A stretch of 64,000 nt of DNA. Source: Caulobacter sp. FWC2. GTDB taxonomy: Bacteria; Pseudomonadota; Alphaproteobacteria; Caulobacterales; Caulobacteraceae. The stretch spans positions 868,001 to 932,000 of the forward strand of contig NZ_PEBF01000001.1 of assembly GCF_002742625.1 (NCBI RefSeq), read 5' to 3'. The position numbers and the translations under genes are program-made. The number at the start of each line of letters is the position of its first letter. The stretch's first letter is position 1. The notes under the pieces are model-generated. The model saw only the letters and a list, made by a program, of their open reading frames with translations, was not told the DNA's origin and searched no databases. This document shows positions 25,669 through 33,504 of the stretch, piece after piece.

Positions 25669-26436
25669 ATGGACATCAGCTTGCTCGCGGCCCTGCTCAG
25701 CGGGGCGCTGGTCGCCCTGCTGCTGACCCTGTTCGGCGGCGGCGGGTCGGTGCTGGCCACGCCCCTGCTGCTGTATGTCGTCGGGGTCAGGGACCCGCAC
25801 GTGGCGATCGGAACCTCGGCGGCCGCCGTGGCGGTCAACGCGGCGGCCGGCCTGGCGGCCCAGGCCCGCGCGGGCAGGGTCAAGTGGCCCTGCGCCCTGA
25901 CCTTCGGCGCGCCCGGCCTGGTCGGCTCGCTGGTCGGCGCGCACCTGGCCAAGGCTGTCGCGGGCCAGCACCTGCTGCTCGGGTTCGCCGCGGCCATGGC
26001 CGCCGTGGGCCTGTCGATGTTCCGCGCCCCCGGCTCGCCCGGCGATCCCGACGTGCGTATCGATCCGGCCAAGGCTGTCCGCCTGGTCCCTATCGGAGCG
26101 GCCACGGGACTGGCGGCCGGCTTCTTCGGGATCGGCGGCGGCTTCCTGATCGCACCGGGCCTGATGGCGGCCACCGGCATGACCCTGGCCAATGCGGCGG
26201 CCTCGTCGCTGGTGTCGGTCACCCTGTTTGGCGCGGCCACCAGCGTCAGCTACGCCGCCTCTGGCCTGGTGGACGGACGCCTGTTCCTGGCCCTGGTGGT
26301 CGGCGGCGCTTTCGGCGTTGTCGCGGGCGCGCGCCTGGCCCCGCGCCTGGCGGCCAGGGCGGGCCTCGCCCGTCGCTTGTTCGCGGCGATGATCGTCGCC
26401 ACCGCCGCCTATGTCGCCTGGCGGGCCTTGAGCTAG
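25669..26436 (+). CDS. TauE/SafE-family permease, probable sulfite/sulfur anion exporter
   Basis: A 255-aa membrane protein with two homologous halves and about eight helices. The duplicated Gly-rich signatures LLTLFGGGGSVLATPLLLY (about 20-38) and GLAAGFFGIGGGFLIAPGL (about 147-165) mark the TauE/SafE (COG0730) family. Start 4 bp after the rhodanese stop. Together with the dioxygenase and rhodanese it likely expels sulfite or thiosulfate produced from sulfide. It converges on the next gene, with stop codons overlapping by 4 bp. Confidence 0.88.
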   Translation: MDISLLAALLSGALVALLLTLFGGGGSVLATPLLLYVVGVRDPHVAIGTSAAAVAVNAAAGLAAQARAGRVKWPCALTFGAPGLVGSLVGAHLAKAVAGQHLLLGFAAAMAAVGLSMFRAPGSPGDPDVRIDPAKAVRLVPIGAATGLAAGFFGIGGGFLIAPGLMAATGMTLANAAASSLVSVTLFGAATSVSYAASGLVDGRLFLALVVGGAFGVVAGARLAPRLAARAGLARRLFAAMIVATAAYVAWRALS

Positions 26437-27290
26437 TTCGCGATCAATCCCAGCCGCTTGGCCGTGATCTGGTCCAGCGTCCGCTTCGGCAGGATCTCCG
26501 TCATCAGCACCTGCATCGGCGAGGGCGAGACGACGTAACGGACCTTGGGCCTCCGGGCCGTCAGCGCCGTGTGGATGACCTCGCCGATCTTCTCCGGCGC
26601 CAGGCCGGACTTGCCGATCGACAGCATATAGGTCCTCAGGCGCTCCAGGGCCGGGGCGTAGACGGTGTTGGCGTAGCGGGTGGTGTCGATCTGGTCGGCC
26701 TTGTCCCAGATCGGGGTGGCGACCGCGCCGGGGGCAACGATCACGACGTCGACACCGAAGGGCATCAGCTCGCGGCGCAGGGATTCCGACAGGCCCTCCA
26801 GCCCGAACTTGGTCGTGCAGTAGGGGGCCATGAACGGGTTGGCGTTGCGGCCGCCGACCGACGAGATGTTGACGATCCGGCCAGGGTCCTTGACCGGCCC
26901 GCCGCCCGCGCCGAGCAGGGGCGCGAAGGTCTGGGTGGCGATGACCACGCCGGTCAGGTTGACCTCCAGCTGCTGGCGCCACTCGTCGACAGGCAGGTAC
27001 AGCAGCGGTCCGGCCACGGCGACGCCGGCATTGTTGACCAGGCCCGCCAGAGTCGCGCCGGCCAGGGCCCTCTCGACCTGACGCGCGGCGGCCCGGGCCC
27101 CGGGGCCGTCGGTGACGTCGAAGATCAGTGGCGTGAAGGCCTCGCCGAACTCGGCCTGCAGCCGGTTGGCGTCGGCCTGCTTGCGGACGCTGCCGAAGAC
27201 GCGGAAGCCGTTGCCGATCAGAACCTTGGCGGCCGCCCAGCCGATCCCGGTCGATACCCCGGTGATCACCACCGATTTCTTCTGCGCCAT
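26433..27290 (-). CDS. Short-chain dehydrogenase/reductase
   Basis: A 285-aa classical SDR: cofactor motif TGVSTGIG (about 10-17), NNAGVAV (about 86-92), catalytic Ser in NISSVGG (about 139-145) and Tyr/Lys in YCTTKFGLEGL (about 152-162). ATG 27290 starts the Rossmann fold directly; in-frame sequence upstream is not protein-like. Substrate unknown. Separated from the pseG stop by 52 bp in the same direction, so they may be co-transcribed. Confidence 0.88.
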   Translation of the reverse strand: MAQKKSVVITGVSTGIGWAAAKVLIGNGFRVFGSVRKQADANRLQAEFGEAFTPLIFDVTDGPGARAAARQVERALAGATLAGLVNNAGVAVAGPLLYLPVDEWRQQLEVNLTGVVIATQTFAPLLGAGGGPVKDPGRIVNISSVGGRNANPFMAPYCTTKFGLEGLSESLRRELMPFGVDVVIVAPGAVATPIWDKADQIDTTRYANTVYAPALERLRTYMLSIGKSGLAPEKIGEVIHTALTARRPKVRYVVSPSPMQVLMTEILPKRTLDQITAKRLGLIAN

Positions 27291-27342
27291 GTCGCCCCCT
27301 CGCTTGGTTACGGCCAAGATAGGGGCAGGCGAACGCTGTTCG

Positions 27343-28338
27343 CTAGAGGGTTTGGTTGTCGCATATGGCGAGGAACGCTTCCGCCGCCCGATCCGCGCCC
27401 CCTCCGTCGCAGACGGCGGCGCTGGCGGTCGACAGGGCCGCGCGCTTGTCGGCGTCGGCCAGCAGCGCTTGCACCGCGTCGACGAAGGCAGTTTCGAAGT
27501 CGAACGCATCGACCGCCAGGCACGGCGTGACCCCGGCGGCCTCCAGGGCGCGCGCGGCGGCGACCTGATTGTCGGCCAGGATCAGGGTCAGGGCGGGCAG
27601 GGCCAGGACGCAGCGCTCCCAGGTCGTCGAGCCGCCCGCCCCGATGGCCAGGTCGGCGTCGAAGACCAGTTCCGGCATGTGCTGGGTGTCGACGTGAAGC
27701 GCCAGGCGCGGGTCGTCGGCCGCCAGGGCCCAGAGGTCCGCGAGGCTGGGCGCGCCGCCGCCCAGGACGACATCCAGCGTCACCGCCCCGATGATCGGGC
27801 GCAGCAGGCCGACCACGCGGCCGGTGATCCCGCCGACGTCGGTCAGGCCCAGCGAGACCAGGATCCGGCGCACGGGCGCGCGCTCGGCGCGGCGGGCCAG
27901 GGCGGCCTCCCGCAAGGCCGCGAAGGCCGGGCGGACGGGGGCGTAGCCGGGGCCGAGCAACAGCCTGGCGGCCGGCGGGACAAGGCCGGCATAGTCCTCA
28001 GCAGTCCGCGCTGGGCCGGAGTCCAGGACGAGATCGGCGGCCAGCGGACGGTTGGCCAGGTCGTCGATGACCAGGCTCGGGCGACCCTTGGCGACCGCGC
28101 GGTGGTCATCGGCGGTGAGGGCGTAGCTGTCGAACACCAGGGCGTCGAAGTCGTCGTCGCTGTTGACCCGCGCCATGTCCGGCGCAAAGGCGTCCAGCAC
28201 CTTGGCGACCTCGGGCGAGTCCATGAACGCGCAGCCCGCCCCGCGCGCCTCCAAGGCTCGCGCCAGGGTCAAGGACCGCATCACATGGCCGCCGCCGACA
28301 GCGGGACCGGCCGCGCAGACGAATAGGATGCGGGTCAT
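27343..28338 (-). CDS. pseG: UDP-2,4-diacetamido-trideoxy-altrose hydrolase PseG (FlmD-like)
   Basis: A 331-aa GT-B-fold enzyme that removes UDP just before the PseI step in pseudaminic acid synthesis. Motifs: GGGHVMRSLTLARAL (about 15-29), VFDSYAL, VIDDLANRP (about 90-98), VSLGLTDVGG and AIGAGGSTTWERCVLALP (about 223-240). In Caulobacter this family is represented by FlmD, needed for flagellin modification. The partner pseI lies about 3.5 kb away on the other strand. Start ATG 28338. Confidence 0.86.
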   Translation of the reverse strand: MTRILFVCAAGPAVGGGHVMRSLTLARALEARGAGCAFMDSPEVAKVLDAFAPDMARVNSDDDFDALVFDSYALTADDHRAVAKGRPSLVIDDLANRPLAADLVLDSGPARTAEDYAGLVPPAARLLLGPGYAPVRPAFAALREAALARRAERAPVRRILVSLGLTDVGGITGRVVGLLRPIIGAVTLDVVLGGGAPSLADLWALAADDPRLALHVDTQHMPELVFDADLAIGAGGSTTWERCVLALPALTLILADNQVAAARALEAAGVTPCLAVDAFDFETAFVDAVQALLADADKRAALSTASAAVCDGGGADRAAEAFLAICDNQTL

Positions 28339-28398
28339 GTCAGCGGTCGCCGCCGTAGGAGGCTAATTCCGGATGAGTTGCGCGAAGAGTGGCGAGGG

Positions 28399-28494
28399 TC
28401 AGCGGCGATCGCTGCGCATAGAAAGCCAGAACACCACGAACGCGGCGGCGGCGAACGCCAAGCCCATGAGGGCGAACTGAACGAGAGGGTCCAT
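28399..28494 (-). CDS. 31-aa single-TM membrane peptide, SOS operon, possible division inhibitor
   Basis: A peptide starting MDPLVQFALMG, with one hydrophobic helix at about 5-25 (ALMGLAFAAAAFVVFWLSM) and a basic C-terminus (RSDRR). It has an excellent ribosome site, GGAGG (28505-28501) six bases before ATG 28494, and starts one base after the stop of the upstream gene, so it is the second cistron of the LexA-box operon. Caulobacter SidA, an SOS-induced FtsW/FtsN-binding division inhibitor, is a 29-aa inner-membrane peptide of the same design. Equivalence is likely by size, topology and regulation but I cannot align it here. Confidence 0.78.
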   Translation of the reverse strand: MDPLVQFALMGLAFAAAAFVVFWLSMRSDRR

Positions 28495-28495
28495 T

Positions 28496-28723
28496 TTAGT
28501 CCTCCACTTGCCTTAAAATGTAGTGGAGTACGATCTGGAGGGCAACGACCACGGCGCTGATGACAAGAGCGCCCAGCAGGTTGAAACGACCGGCCATGAG
28601 CGGTTGAAGGCCCGCCGAAATGAATAGGGCTACAGACAAGGCGTTGCAGGTGGCAGCGAACGCTTTCCGGCGCTCGTTCCGCGCGGCCTTGCTGATCAAC
28701 CGTGAGTCTTCACTCTCAACCAT
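28496..28723 (-). CDS. 75-aa two-TM membrane protein, first gene of SOS operon
   Basis: A charged N-terminus (MVESEDSRLISKAARNERRK) is followed by two hydrophobic segments at about 25-43 (CNALSVALFISAGLQPLM) and 47-68 (LLGALVISAVVVALQIVLHY). No family recognised. ATG 28723 lies only 5 bp from the LexA box and at the predicted transcription start, so the message is probably leaderless, as is common in Caulobacter. Possible roles: a second division or membrane effector, or a partner of the 31-aa peptide. Confidence 0.75.
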   Translation of the reverse strand: MVESEDSRLISKAARNERRKAFAATCNALSVALFISAGLQPLMAGRFNLLGALVISAVVVALQIVLHYILRQVED

Positions 28724-28728
28724 GTCGC

Positions 28729-28759
28729 GAACATAACGCGAACATTCGCGCGCTCGCAA
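28729..28759 (-). promoter_or_regulatory. LexA SOS box with embedded promoter
   Basis: On the minus strand GTTC-GCGTTAT-GTTC (28743-28729) is an exact alphaproteobacterial LexA site (GTTC-N7-GTTC). A TTGCGA element (28759-28754) and TTATGT (28736-28731) are 17 bp apart, so the -10 lies inside the box and LexA would block polymerase. The predicted start of transcription falls at the next gene's ATG. Confidence 0.85.
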
Positions 28760-28769
28760 GCAGCAAAAA

Positions 28770-29921
28770 TCAGGTTTTTTCTTTTGCCGCCCGGGGCTTC
28801 CTAGGCTTCGGCGCGGGTTTTTCGGTGGGCGTTTCCGCACCCCTCTCGACCGTTTTCGCCCGAGGCTTGCGCTTCGGTTTCGGCGCGTCCGCGACCGCTG
28901 CGGCCTCCGCCTCGACCACCGGCTGCGGGATCTCCACCCCGATCCGGCCCAGCACTTCCCGCGCCGCGCGGTCGGTCTCGTTGACCGGAGCGTAGGTCCA
29001 GCCGTGGAAGGCGCCGCCGTAAGGCCGCGCCGCGCCCTGGCTTTCCAGCTCCTCGTGGAACATGCGGAACTTCAGGCTGGAACCGTCCATCTTCAGCACG
29101 AACACCGGCTTGCCCGTCGAGGCCGCCTCGGTGGCCATGTTGGTCGAGTCCTCGGTGACGAGGATGTAGTCGGCGCCGGCCAGGAAGGCAAAATAGGGGT
29201 TCGGCCCCTCGCCATCCCAGACCACGCCCGGCAGGTGGCGCAGACGAGCGGTCATCAGGGCGCGGGCCGGCTCGGGCGTGCGCCGCGAGAAGGTCATGAG
29301 CAAGGACCCGCCGTCCTGCTCCAGCGGGATCTGGATCGAGTGGGCGATCTGGGCCGCGCGCTCGCTGGAAAGGTCAAAGGCCTTGGACTTGCCGCCGACC
29401 AGCACGGCCACGCGCGGATGGGGCAGGGGATCGATGACGTCCGCGAAGGCCGCGTATTCGGTCTCGAGCCGGGCGGCGGTCACGCGGTGCGGCGATCCGG
29501 TGATCGGCAGGATGTTGTCGCCGGTCAGGCGGTCGTGCTTGGGCGGAATCACCAGGTCGAACATGGTGGCCGGCACGCGGGGGTCCTGGATCTGGACCAC
29601 GAAGGTCTTGCCGCCAGACCAGCGTTTGGCGCGGATCGACAGCGGCAGGGTGGCGCGGCCGGCGGCGATCCACAGGTCCGGCCAGTCGCCGTCCTTGGCT
29701 TGGGGAATGCCGCTTTCCGGCGTCAGCCAGCGCTTGGGCAACAGGTTCAGCCACCACGGCAGGCGGCCGATATTGCCGCTCCAGCCCACGCGCTTGACGG
29801 TGACCTCGCAGGGAACCAGGCGCGCGATCGCCTCCGACAGGCCCACGACCTGGGCCTCGATGCCGGCCCGGCCGTCGGACACGGCCCACACTTTCAAGGG
29901 AGGTTTCGGCGTTTCGGCCAA
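28770..29921 (-). CDS. ELM1/GtrOC1-family (COG3660-like) nucleotide-sugar-related protein
   Basis: A 383-aa protein with the bacterial ELM1 fold: VWAVSDGRAGIEAQVVGLSEAI (about 11-32), IAAGRATLPLS, FVVQIQDPR (about 107-115), VLVGGKSKAF (about 172-181) and VTEDSTNMATEAASTGKPVFV (about 255-275). It resembles GT-B glycosyltransferases; bacterial members have no firm function (the plant homologue acts in mitochondrial fission). The Lys/Pro/Ala-rich tail (about 335-383) is low-complexity and basic. The TTG start at 29921 is tentative. It ends 26 bp before the SOS box. Confidence 0.8.
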   Translation of the reverse strand: MAETPKPPLKVWAVSDGRAGIEAQVVGLSEAIARLVPCEVTVKRVGWSGNIGRLPWWLNLLPKRWLTPESGIPQAKDGDWPDLWIAAGRATLPLSIRAKRWSGGKTFVVQIQDPRVPATMFDLVIPPKHDRLTGDNILPITGSPHRVTAARLETEYAAFADVIDPLPHPRVAVLVGGKSKAFDLSSERAAQIAHSIQIPLEQDGGSLLMTFSRRTPEPARALMTARLRHLPGVVWDGEGPNPYFAFLAGADYILVTEDSTNMATEAASTGKPVFVLKMDGSSLKFRMFHEELESQGAARPYGGAFHGWTYAPVNETDRAAREVLGRIGVEIPQPVVEAEAAAVADAPKPKRKPRAKTVERGAETPTEKPAPKPRKPRAAKEKT

Positions 29922-29943
29922 GTGGCGACCCCGGGAACACGCA

Positions 29944-29976
29944 AACGAAACGAGGCCGCTCTAAAAAGCAGCCTCG
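29944..29976 (-). terminator. Intrinsic terminator after greA
   Basis: CGAGGC (29976-29971 on the minus strand) pairs with GCCTCG, with an extra GCT/AGC pairing near the loop. It is followed by TTTCGTTT (29950-29943). It lies between the greA stop and the start of the ELM1-family gene. Confidence 0.8.
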
Positions 29977-30018
29977 CTCCATTGTACTCGATTTATGGCG
30001 CAGCTGGGGCGAACCGCC

Positions 30019-30492
30019 TTACAGCCACTCCACCTTGGTGATCTCGTAGGCCTTGGTGCCGCCGGGGGTGTTGACCTCGACCACCTCGCCGACTTCCTTG
30101 CCGATCATCGCGCGCGACAGCGGCGAGGACACGGAAATCCGGCCCGACTTCACGTCCGCCTCGTGCTCGCCGACGATCTGGTAGCGAGCCGAGTCCTCGG
30201 TGTCTTCGTCGATCACCGACACGGTCGCGCCGAACTTCACCTGCTTGCCCGACAGTTTCGACACGTCGATCACCTGAGCGCGCGCGATCTTGTCCTCGAT
30301 CTCGGCGATCTGGCCTTCGATCCAGCCCTGACGTTCTTTCGCGGCGTGATACTCCGCGTTTTCCGACAGGTCACCATGCTGGCGCGCCTCAGCGATAGCG
30401 GCGATAACCGCCGGCCGTTCCACGGTCTTCAAACGCTTCAGTTCTTCGTCGAGGGTTTGATACCCACCGACGGTCATCGGCACTTTTTCCAT
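30019..30492 (-). CDS. greA: Transcription elongation factor GreA
   Basis: Binds the RNA polymerase secondary channel and stimulates cleavage of backtracked RNA. Its 157-aa length from ATG 30492 is standard. The N-terminal coiled-coil hairpin has the acidic tip ([20 protein letters not shown], about 36-55); the C-terminal FKBP-like domain has [14 protein letters not shown] strands and [14 protein letters not shown]. The frame is open further upstream, but that extension is not GreA-like. Single gene with its own terminator. Confidence 0.96.
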   Translation of the reverse strand: MEKVPMTVGGYQTLDEELKRLKTVERPAVIAAIAEARQHGDLSENAEYHAAKERQGWIEGQIAEIEDKIARAQVIDVSKLSGKQVKFGATVSVIDEDTEDSARYQIVGEHEADVKSGRISVSSPLSRAMIGKEVGEVVEVNTPGGTKAYEITKVEWL

Positions 30493-30626
30493 TGCGGATT
30501 TTAGCTCGGACGCCTTGGGAGGAAAATTCTTCCGGTCGAGGGCGCTCACAACCGGGGGCTGGGAGGATAGGCGCCCAGCTCCGTAGACGCAAGGGGGGCG
30601 GCCAGCTTGTCCCCGAAGGCCGTGCG

Positions 30627-32225
30627 TCAGGCCCGGCGGCGGATCGGGCCAGCGTCGCGCGGCAGCTCGAACTGGCCCACCAGATCGGCCAGCAATGCGG
30701 CGTCGGCGTTAAGGGTCTGGGTGGCGACCGAGGTCTGCTCGACCATCCCGGCGTTCTCCTGCAGCACCTGATCCATCTGGTTGACGGCGCTGTTCACCTG
30801 GGAGAGGCCGTGGGCCTGGCTCTGCGCCGAGCTGGCGATCTCCGAGACCAGGGCGTCGATCTCGGCGATCTGGGCCACGATCTTCTCAAGCGCCGACCCC
30901 GTGCGGCCGACGAGACCGACGCCGGCGTCGACCTGCTGGGTCGAGGCGGTGATCAGGGCCCTGATTTCCTTGGCGGCCTCGGCGGAGCGTTGGGCCAGGG
31001 CCCGGACTTCCTGGGCGACGACCGCGAAACCCTTGCCGCTGTCGCCGGCGCGGGCGGCTTCGACCCCAGCATTGAGGGCCAGAAGGTTGGTCTGGAAGGC
31101 GATCTCGTCGATGACCGAGATGATATTGTTGATTTCCTGAGACGAGCTCTCGATGGCGGTCATGGCCGCGACGGCCTGCTGCACCACCTCGCCCGAGTCG
31201 CGGACATCGTCCCGCGTGCGGGCGACGACGTCGGCGGCCTTCTTGGCCCCGGAGGCTGTCTGGCCGACCGTGACGGTGATCTCGTCCATCGCCGCGGCGG
31301 TCTCTTCCAGGTTGGCGGCCTGGCGCTCGGTGCGGCGCGCCAGGTTGACCGAGGCGTCGGCGATCTGGTCGGAGCCGGCGCGCACGCCGTCTACGCGGCC
31401 CTCGATCACGCTCAGGGCGTCGGCCAGCTTGGCGGCGGCGGTGTTATAGTCGGCGCGCAAGGCCTCGTAGGCTTCGGCGAAGCGCTGGTCCAGGCGGGTG
31501 GTCAGGTCGCCGCGCGCCATGCGCGAAAGGGCCTGGCCGATCGCAGCGATGGCGGCGTCGCGCTGCGCCTCGGCGCGCTCGCGCGCGGCCGTGTTGACCG
31601 CGCGGCTCTCTTCCTCGGAGCGACGGGCGCCCTCTGCGGCGTCATTGGCGGCCCGGGCTTCGCCGACGGCGTCCTCGGCCTTGGCGCGCGCGGTCTGGGC
31701 GACGGAGAACATCGAGTTGACGCTGGCGGTGACGGCGATCAGCGCCCCGGCCTCGACGATCAGGATCACCGCGTGGACGATGACGCGGCCCAGGCTGGCC
31801 GAGCCGGGGAACACGGCGTTGGGCAGAAGATACGACAGGCCCAGGTGATGGACCGCGACGGTGGCGGCGGCGGCGGCGATGACGATCCAGTCGCAATAGA
31901 CGACCAACAGAGCCAGGGCCGCGAAATAGGCCATGTGCATGTCGGTCTGCCAGGCGTGGCCGCCCAGGGCCGAGACCAGCAGCGACACTTGCGCCATCAG
32001 GGCCACGCCGACCAGCGAGCGGCCGGCCGAGGTCTCGCCGCCGAAGCGCCACGCCAGGGTCGCCCCCGTCGCCGTCAACACCGAGGCGACGGCCAGGCCG
32101 ACGAGGTTCCCGTGCACGGTGAGGCGCGCGGCCAGCACCACGGGGATCATCAACCAGGCCAGGGTAGAGACCAGCTTGCCGCCAACCCGGCGTTGGGCGT
32201 CGAGGTTCGAGAAGGCGAGGTTCAT
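30627..32225 (-). CDS. Methyl-accepting chemotaxis protein with multi-helix membrane sensor
   Basis: A 532-aa receptor with about six membrane helices in the first 180 residues and almost no periplasmic loop, so it probably senses membrane or energy state rather than a periplasmic ligand. A coiled coil and HAMP-like region follow ([15 protein letters not shown], about 230-245). The MCP domain has the tip [20 protein letters not shown] (about 375-394) and [16 protein letters not shown]. The start overlaps the stop of the upstream small gene by 4 bp. Confidence 0.92.
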   Translation of the reverse strand: MNLAFSNLDAQRRVGGKLVSTLAWLMIPVVLAARLTVHGNLVGLAVASVLTATGATLAWRFGGETSAGRSLVGVALMAQVSLLVSALGGHAWQTDMHMAYFAALALLVVYCDWIVIAAAAATVAVHHLGLSYLLPNAVFPGSASLGRVIVHAVILIVEAGALIAVTASVNSMFSVAQTARAKAEDAVGEARAANDAAEGARRSEEESRAVNTAARERAEAQRDAAIAAIGQALSRMARGDLTTRLDQRFAEAYEALRADYNTAAAKLADALSVIEGRVDGVRAGSDQIADASVNLARRTERQAANLEETAAAMDEITVTVGQTASGAKKAADVVARTRDDVRDSGEVVQQAVAAMTAIESSSQEINNIISVIDEIAFQTNLLALNAGVEAARAGDSGKGFAVVAQEVRALAQRSAEAAKEIRALITASTQQVDAGVGLVGRTGSALEKIVAQIAEIDALVSEIASSAQSQAHGLSQVNSAVNQMDQVLQENAGMVEQTSVATQTLNADAALLADLVGQFELPRDAGPIRRRA

Positions 32226-32605
32226 GACGAGGACTTACTCACGGAAAAGGCTTGGATCGGACGCGCGCAGGCGCCGGCGAGAGCGGGATCGAACAGGGCC
32301 AGAGCGCCGGCGGACCGGGCGCGCTGGGAGAGGTCGGCGGGCGTCTTGGTGTCCGAAGAGGCGCGCAGGATGACGATGAAGGGAACGGCGCCCACGCCGG
32401 CGATGTCGCCGGCCGAACCGGCCGCGCCGATCACGCGGGCCGGGCTCCACCAGGGCGGGAATACGGCGGCGACCCGTCCAGGCGTGCGGGGTTGCGCGTC
32501 CACGGCCGCCGCAGCGACCAGGCCAAGCGCGGCGCCGAGGATCGACAGAGCGACCGCGCCAGCGACGGCGGCCGGGTGGCGCGTCACGGGGGGCTGGATC
32601 GTCAA
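32222..32605 (-). CDS. Unknown exported/anchored protein co-transcribed with a chemoreceptor
   Basis: A 127-aa protein with one hydrophobic N-terminal helix (about 14-37, AVALSILGAALGLVAAAAV). The small periplasmic remainder looks like a product with alternating strands (GRVAAVFPPWWSPARVIGAAG, VPFIVILRASS). No family recognised. TTG start at 32605 with GGGAG upstream; translational coupling (ATGA) to the chemoreceptor suggests it supplies an accessory or sensory function to it. Confidence 0.7.
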   Translation of the reverse strand: MTIQPPVTRHPAAVAGAVALSILGAALGLVAAAAVDAQPRTPGRVAAVFPPWWSPARVIGAAGSAGDIAGVGAVPFIVILRASSDTKTPADLSQRARSAGALALFDPALAGACARPIQAFSVSKSSS

Positions 32606-32731
32606 GGCGGGCGGTCTCCCTTGCGCCCTGGACTGAAGCAGGTGGGCGCACAGGGAGACTGTTGGGACGGACGTGGTTGGCGAAGTCTTAAGATCGGTTG
32701 ATGGCGTCGGTTGGCCGCAGGCAGCGGCGCC

Positions 32732-33394
32732 TCACGCGTAGGCGTAGGGCCCGCCCTTCTGCAGCGCGCGTTGATAGGCGGGGCGGGCGTGGATCTTGGT
32801 CAGGAAGGCCTTCACGTGGGGACGGGTGTCCGCGCCGGCGCGGGCGGCGCCGGCTTCCAGAGGGAAGCTCATCATGATGTCGGCGGCGGTGAACTCGGCG
32901 CCCGCAAACCACGGGGTCTTGGTCAGCTCGGCCTCCCAGTAGTCGACATGGGCCTTCAGCTGCGGGTCGACGAAGCCCTGCTGGGCCCTGCTGGCGATCG
33001 ACCTGACCAGGCCCTTCAGCAGGCCCGGCGCGCGGTCGGGCAGGGCGGTGAAGACCAGCTTCAGCAGCAGGGGCGTCATGGCCGAGCCCTCGGCATAGTG
33101 CAGCCAGTAAGTATAGCGCAGGCGCTCAGGACTGCCGGCGGCCGGGATCATCCGCCCCTGGCCGTAGGTCTCGATGATGTACTCCACGATCGCCCCGGTC
33201 TCGGCGATGACCTTGCCGCCCTCGGTGATCACTGGAGACTTGCCCAGCGGGTGGATCGCCTTCAGCTCCGGCGGCGCCAACATGGTCTTGGCGTCGCGCT
33301 CATAGCGCTTGACCTCGTAGGGAACGCCCAGCTCCTCGAGCAGCCAGAGCACGCGCTGGCTGCGCGAATTGTTGAGGTGATGGACGACGAGCAT
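32732..33394 (-). CDS. Glutathione S-transferase family protein
   Basis: A 220-aa protein. The thioredoxin-like N-terminal domain has HLNNSRSQRVLWLLEELGVPYE (about 6-27) with Ser as the likely glutathione-activating residue, and KSPVITEGGKVIAETGAIVEYI for glutathione binding. The helical C-terminal domain is at about 85-215 (FAGAEFTAADIMMSFPLEA). Start ATG 33394. Divergent from the receptor at 33505; substrate unknown. Confidence 0.9.
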   Translation of the reverse strand: MLVVHHLNNSRSQRVLWLLEELGVPYEVKRYERDAKTMLAPPELKAIHPLGKSPVITEGGKVIAETGAIVEYIIETYGQGRMIPAAGSPERLRYTYWLHYAEGSAMTPLLLKLVFTALPDRAPGLLKGLVRSIASRAQQGFVDPQLKAHVDYWEAELTKTPWFAGAEFTAADIMMSFPLEAGAARAGADTRPHVKAFLTKIHARPAYQRALQKGGPYAYA

Positions 33395-33504
33395 CGGGCG
33401 TTTTCCTCATTTGGATAACTTGATGCGAACGATGGTCGCCTGTTCAGCGTTCGGCAAGGTTTAGCTCTTCTTCTCTCGCCCTAGTCGAGTCGGGGGTGCG
33501 TAGG

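Noticed and set aside
30492..32636. Very long plus-strand open frame antisense to the chemoreceptor
   Set aside because: Glycine/Asp/His-rich shadow of a GC-rich gene; the minus strand encodes a clear MCP.
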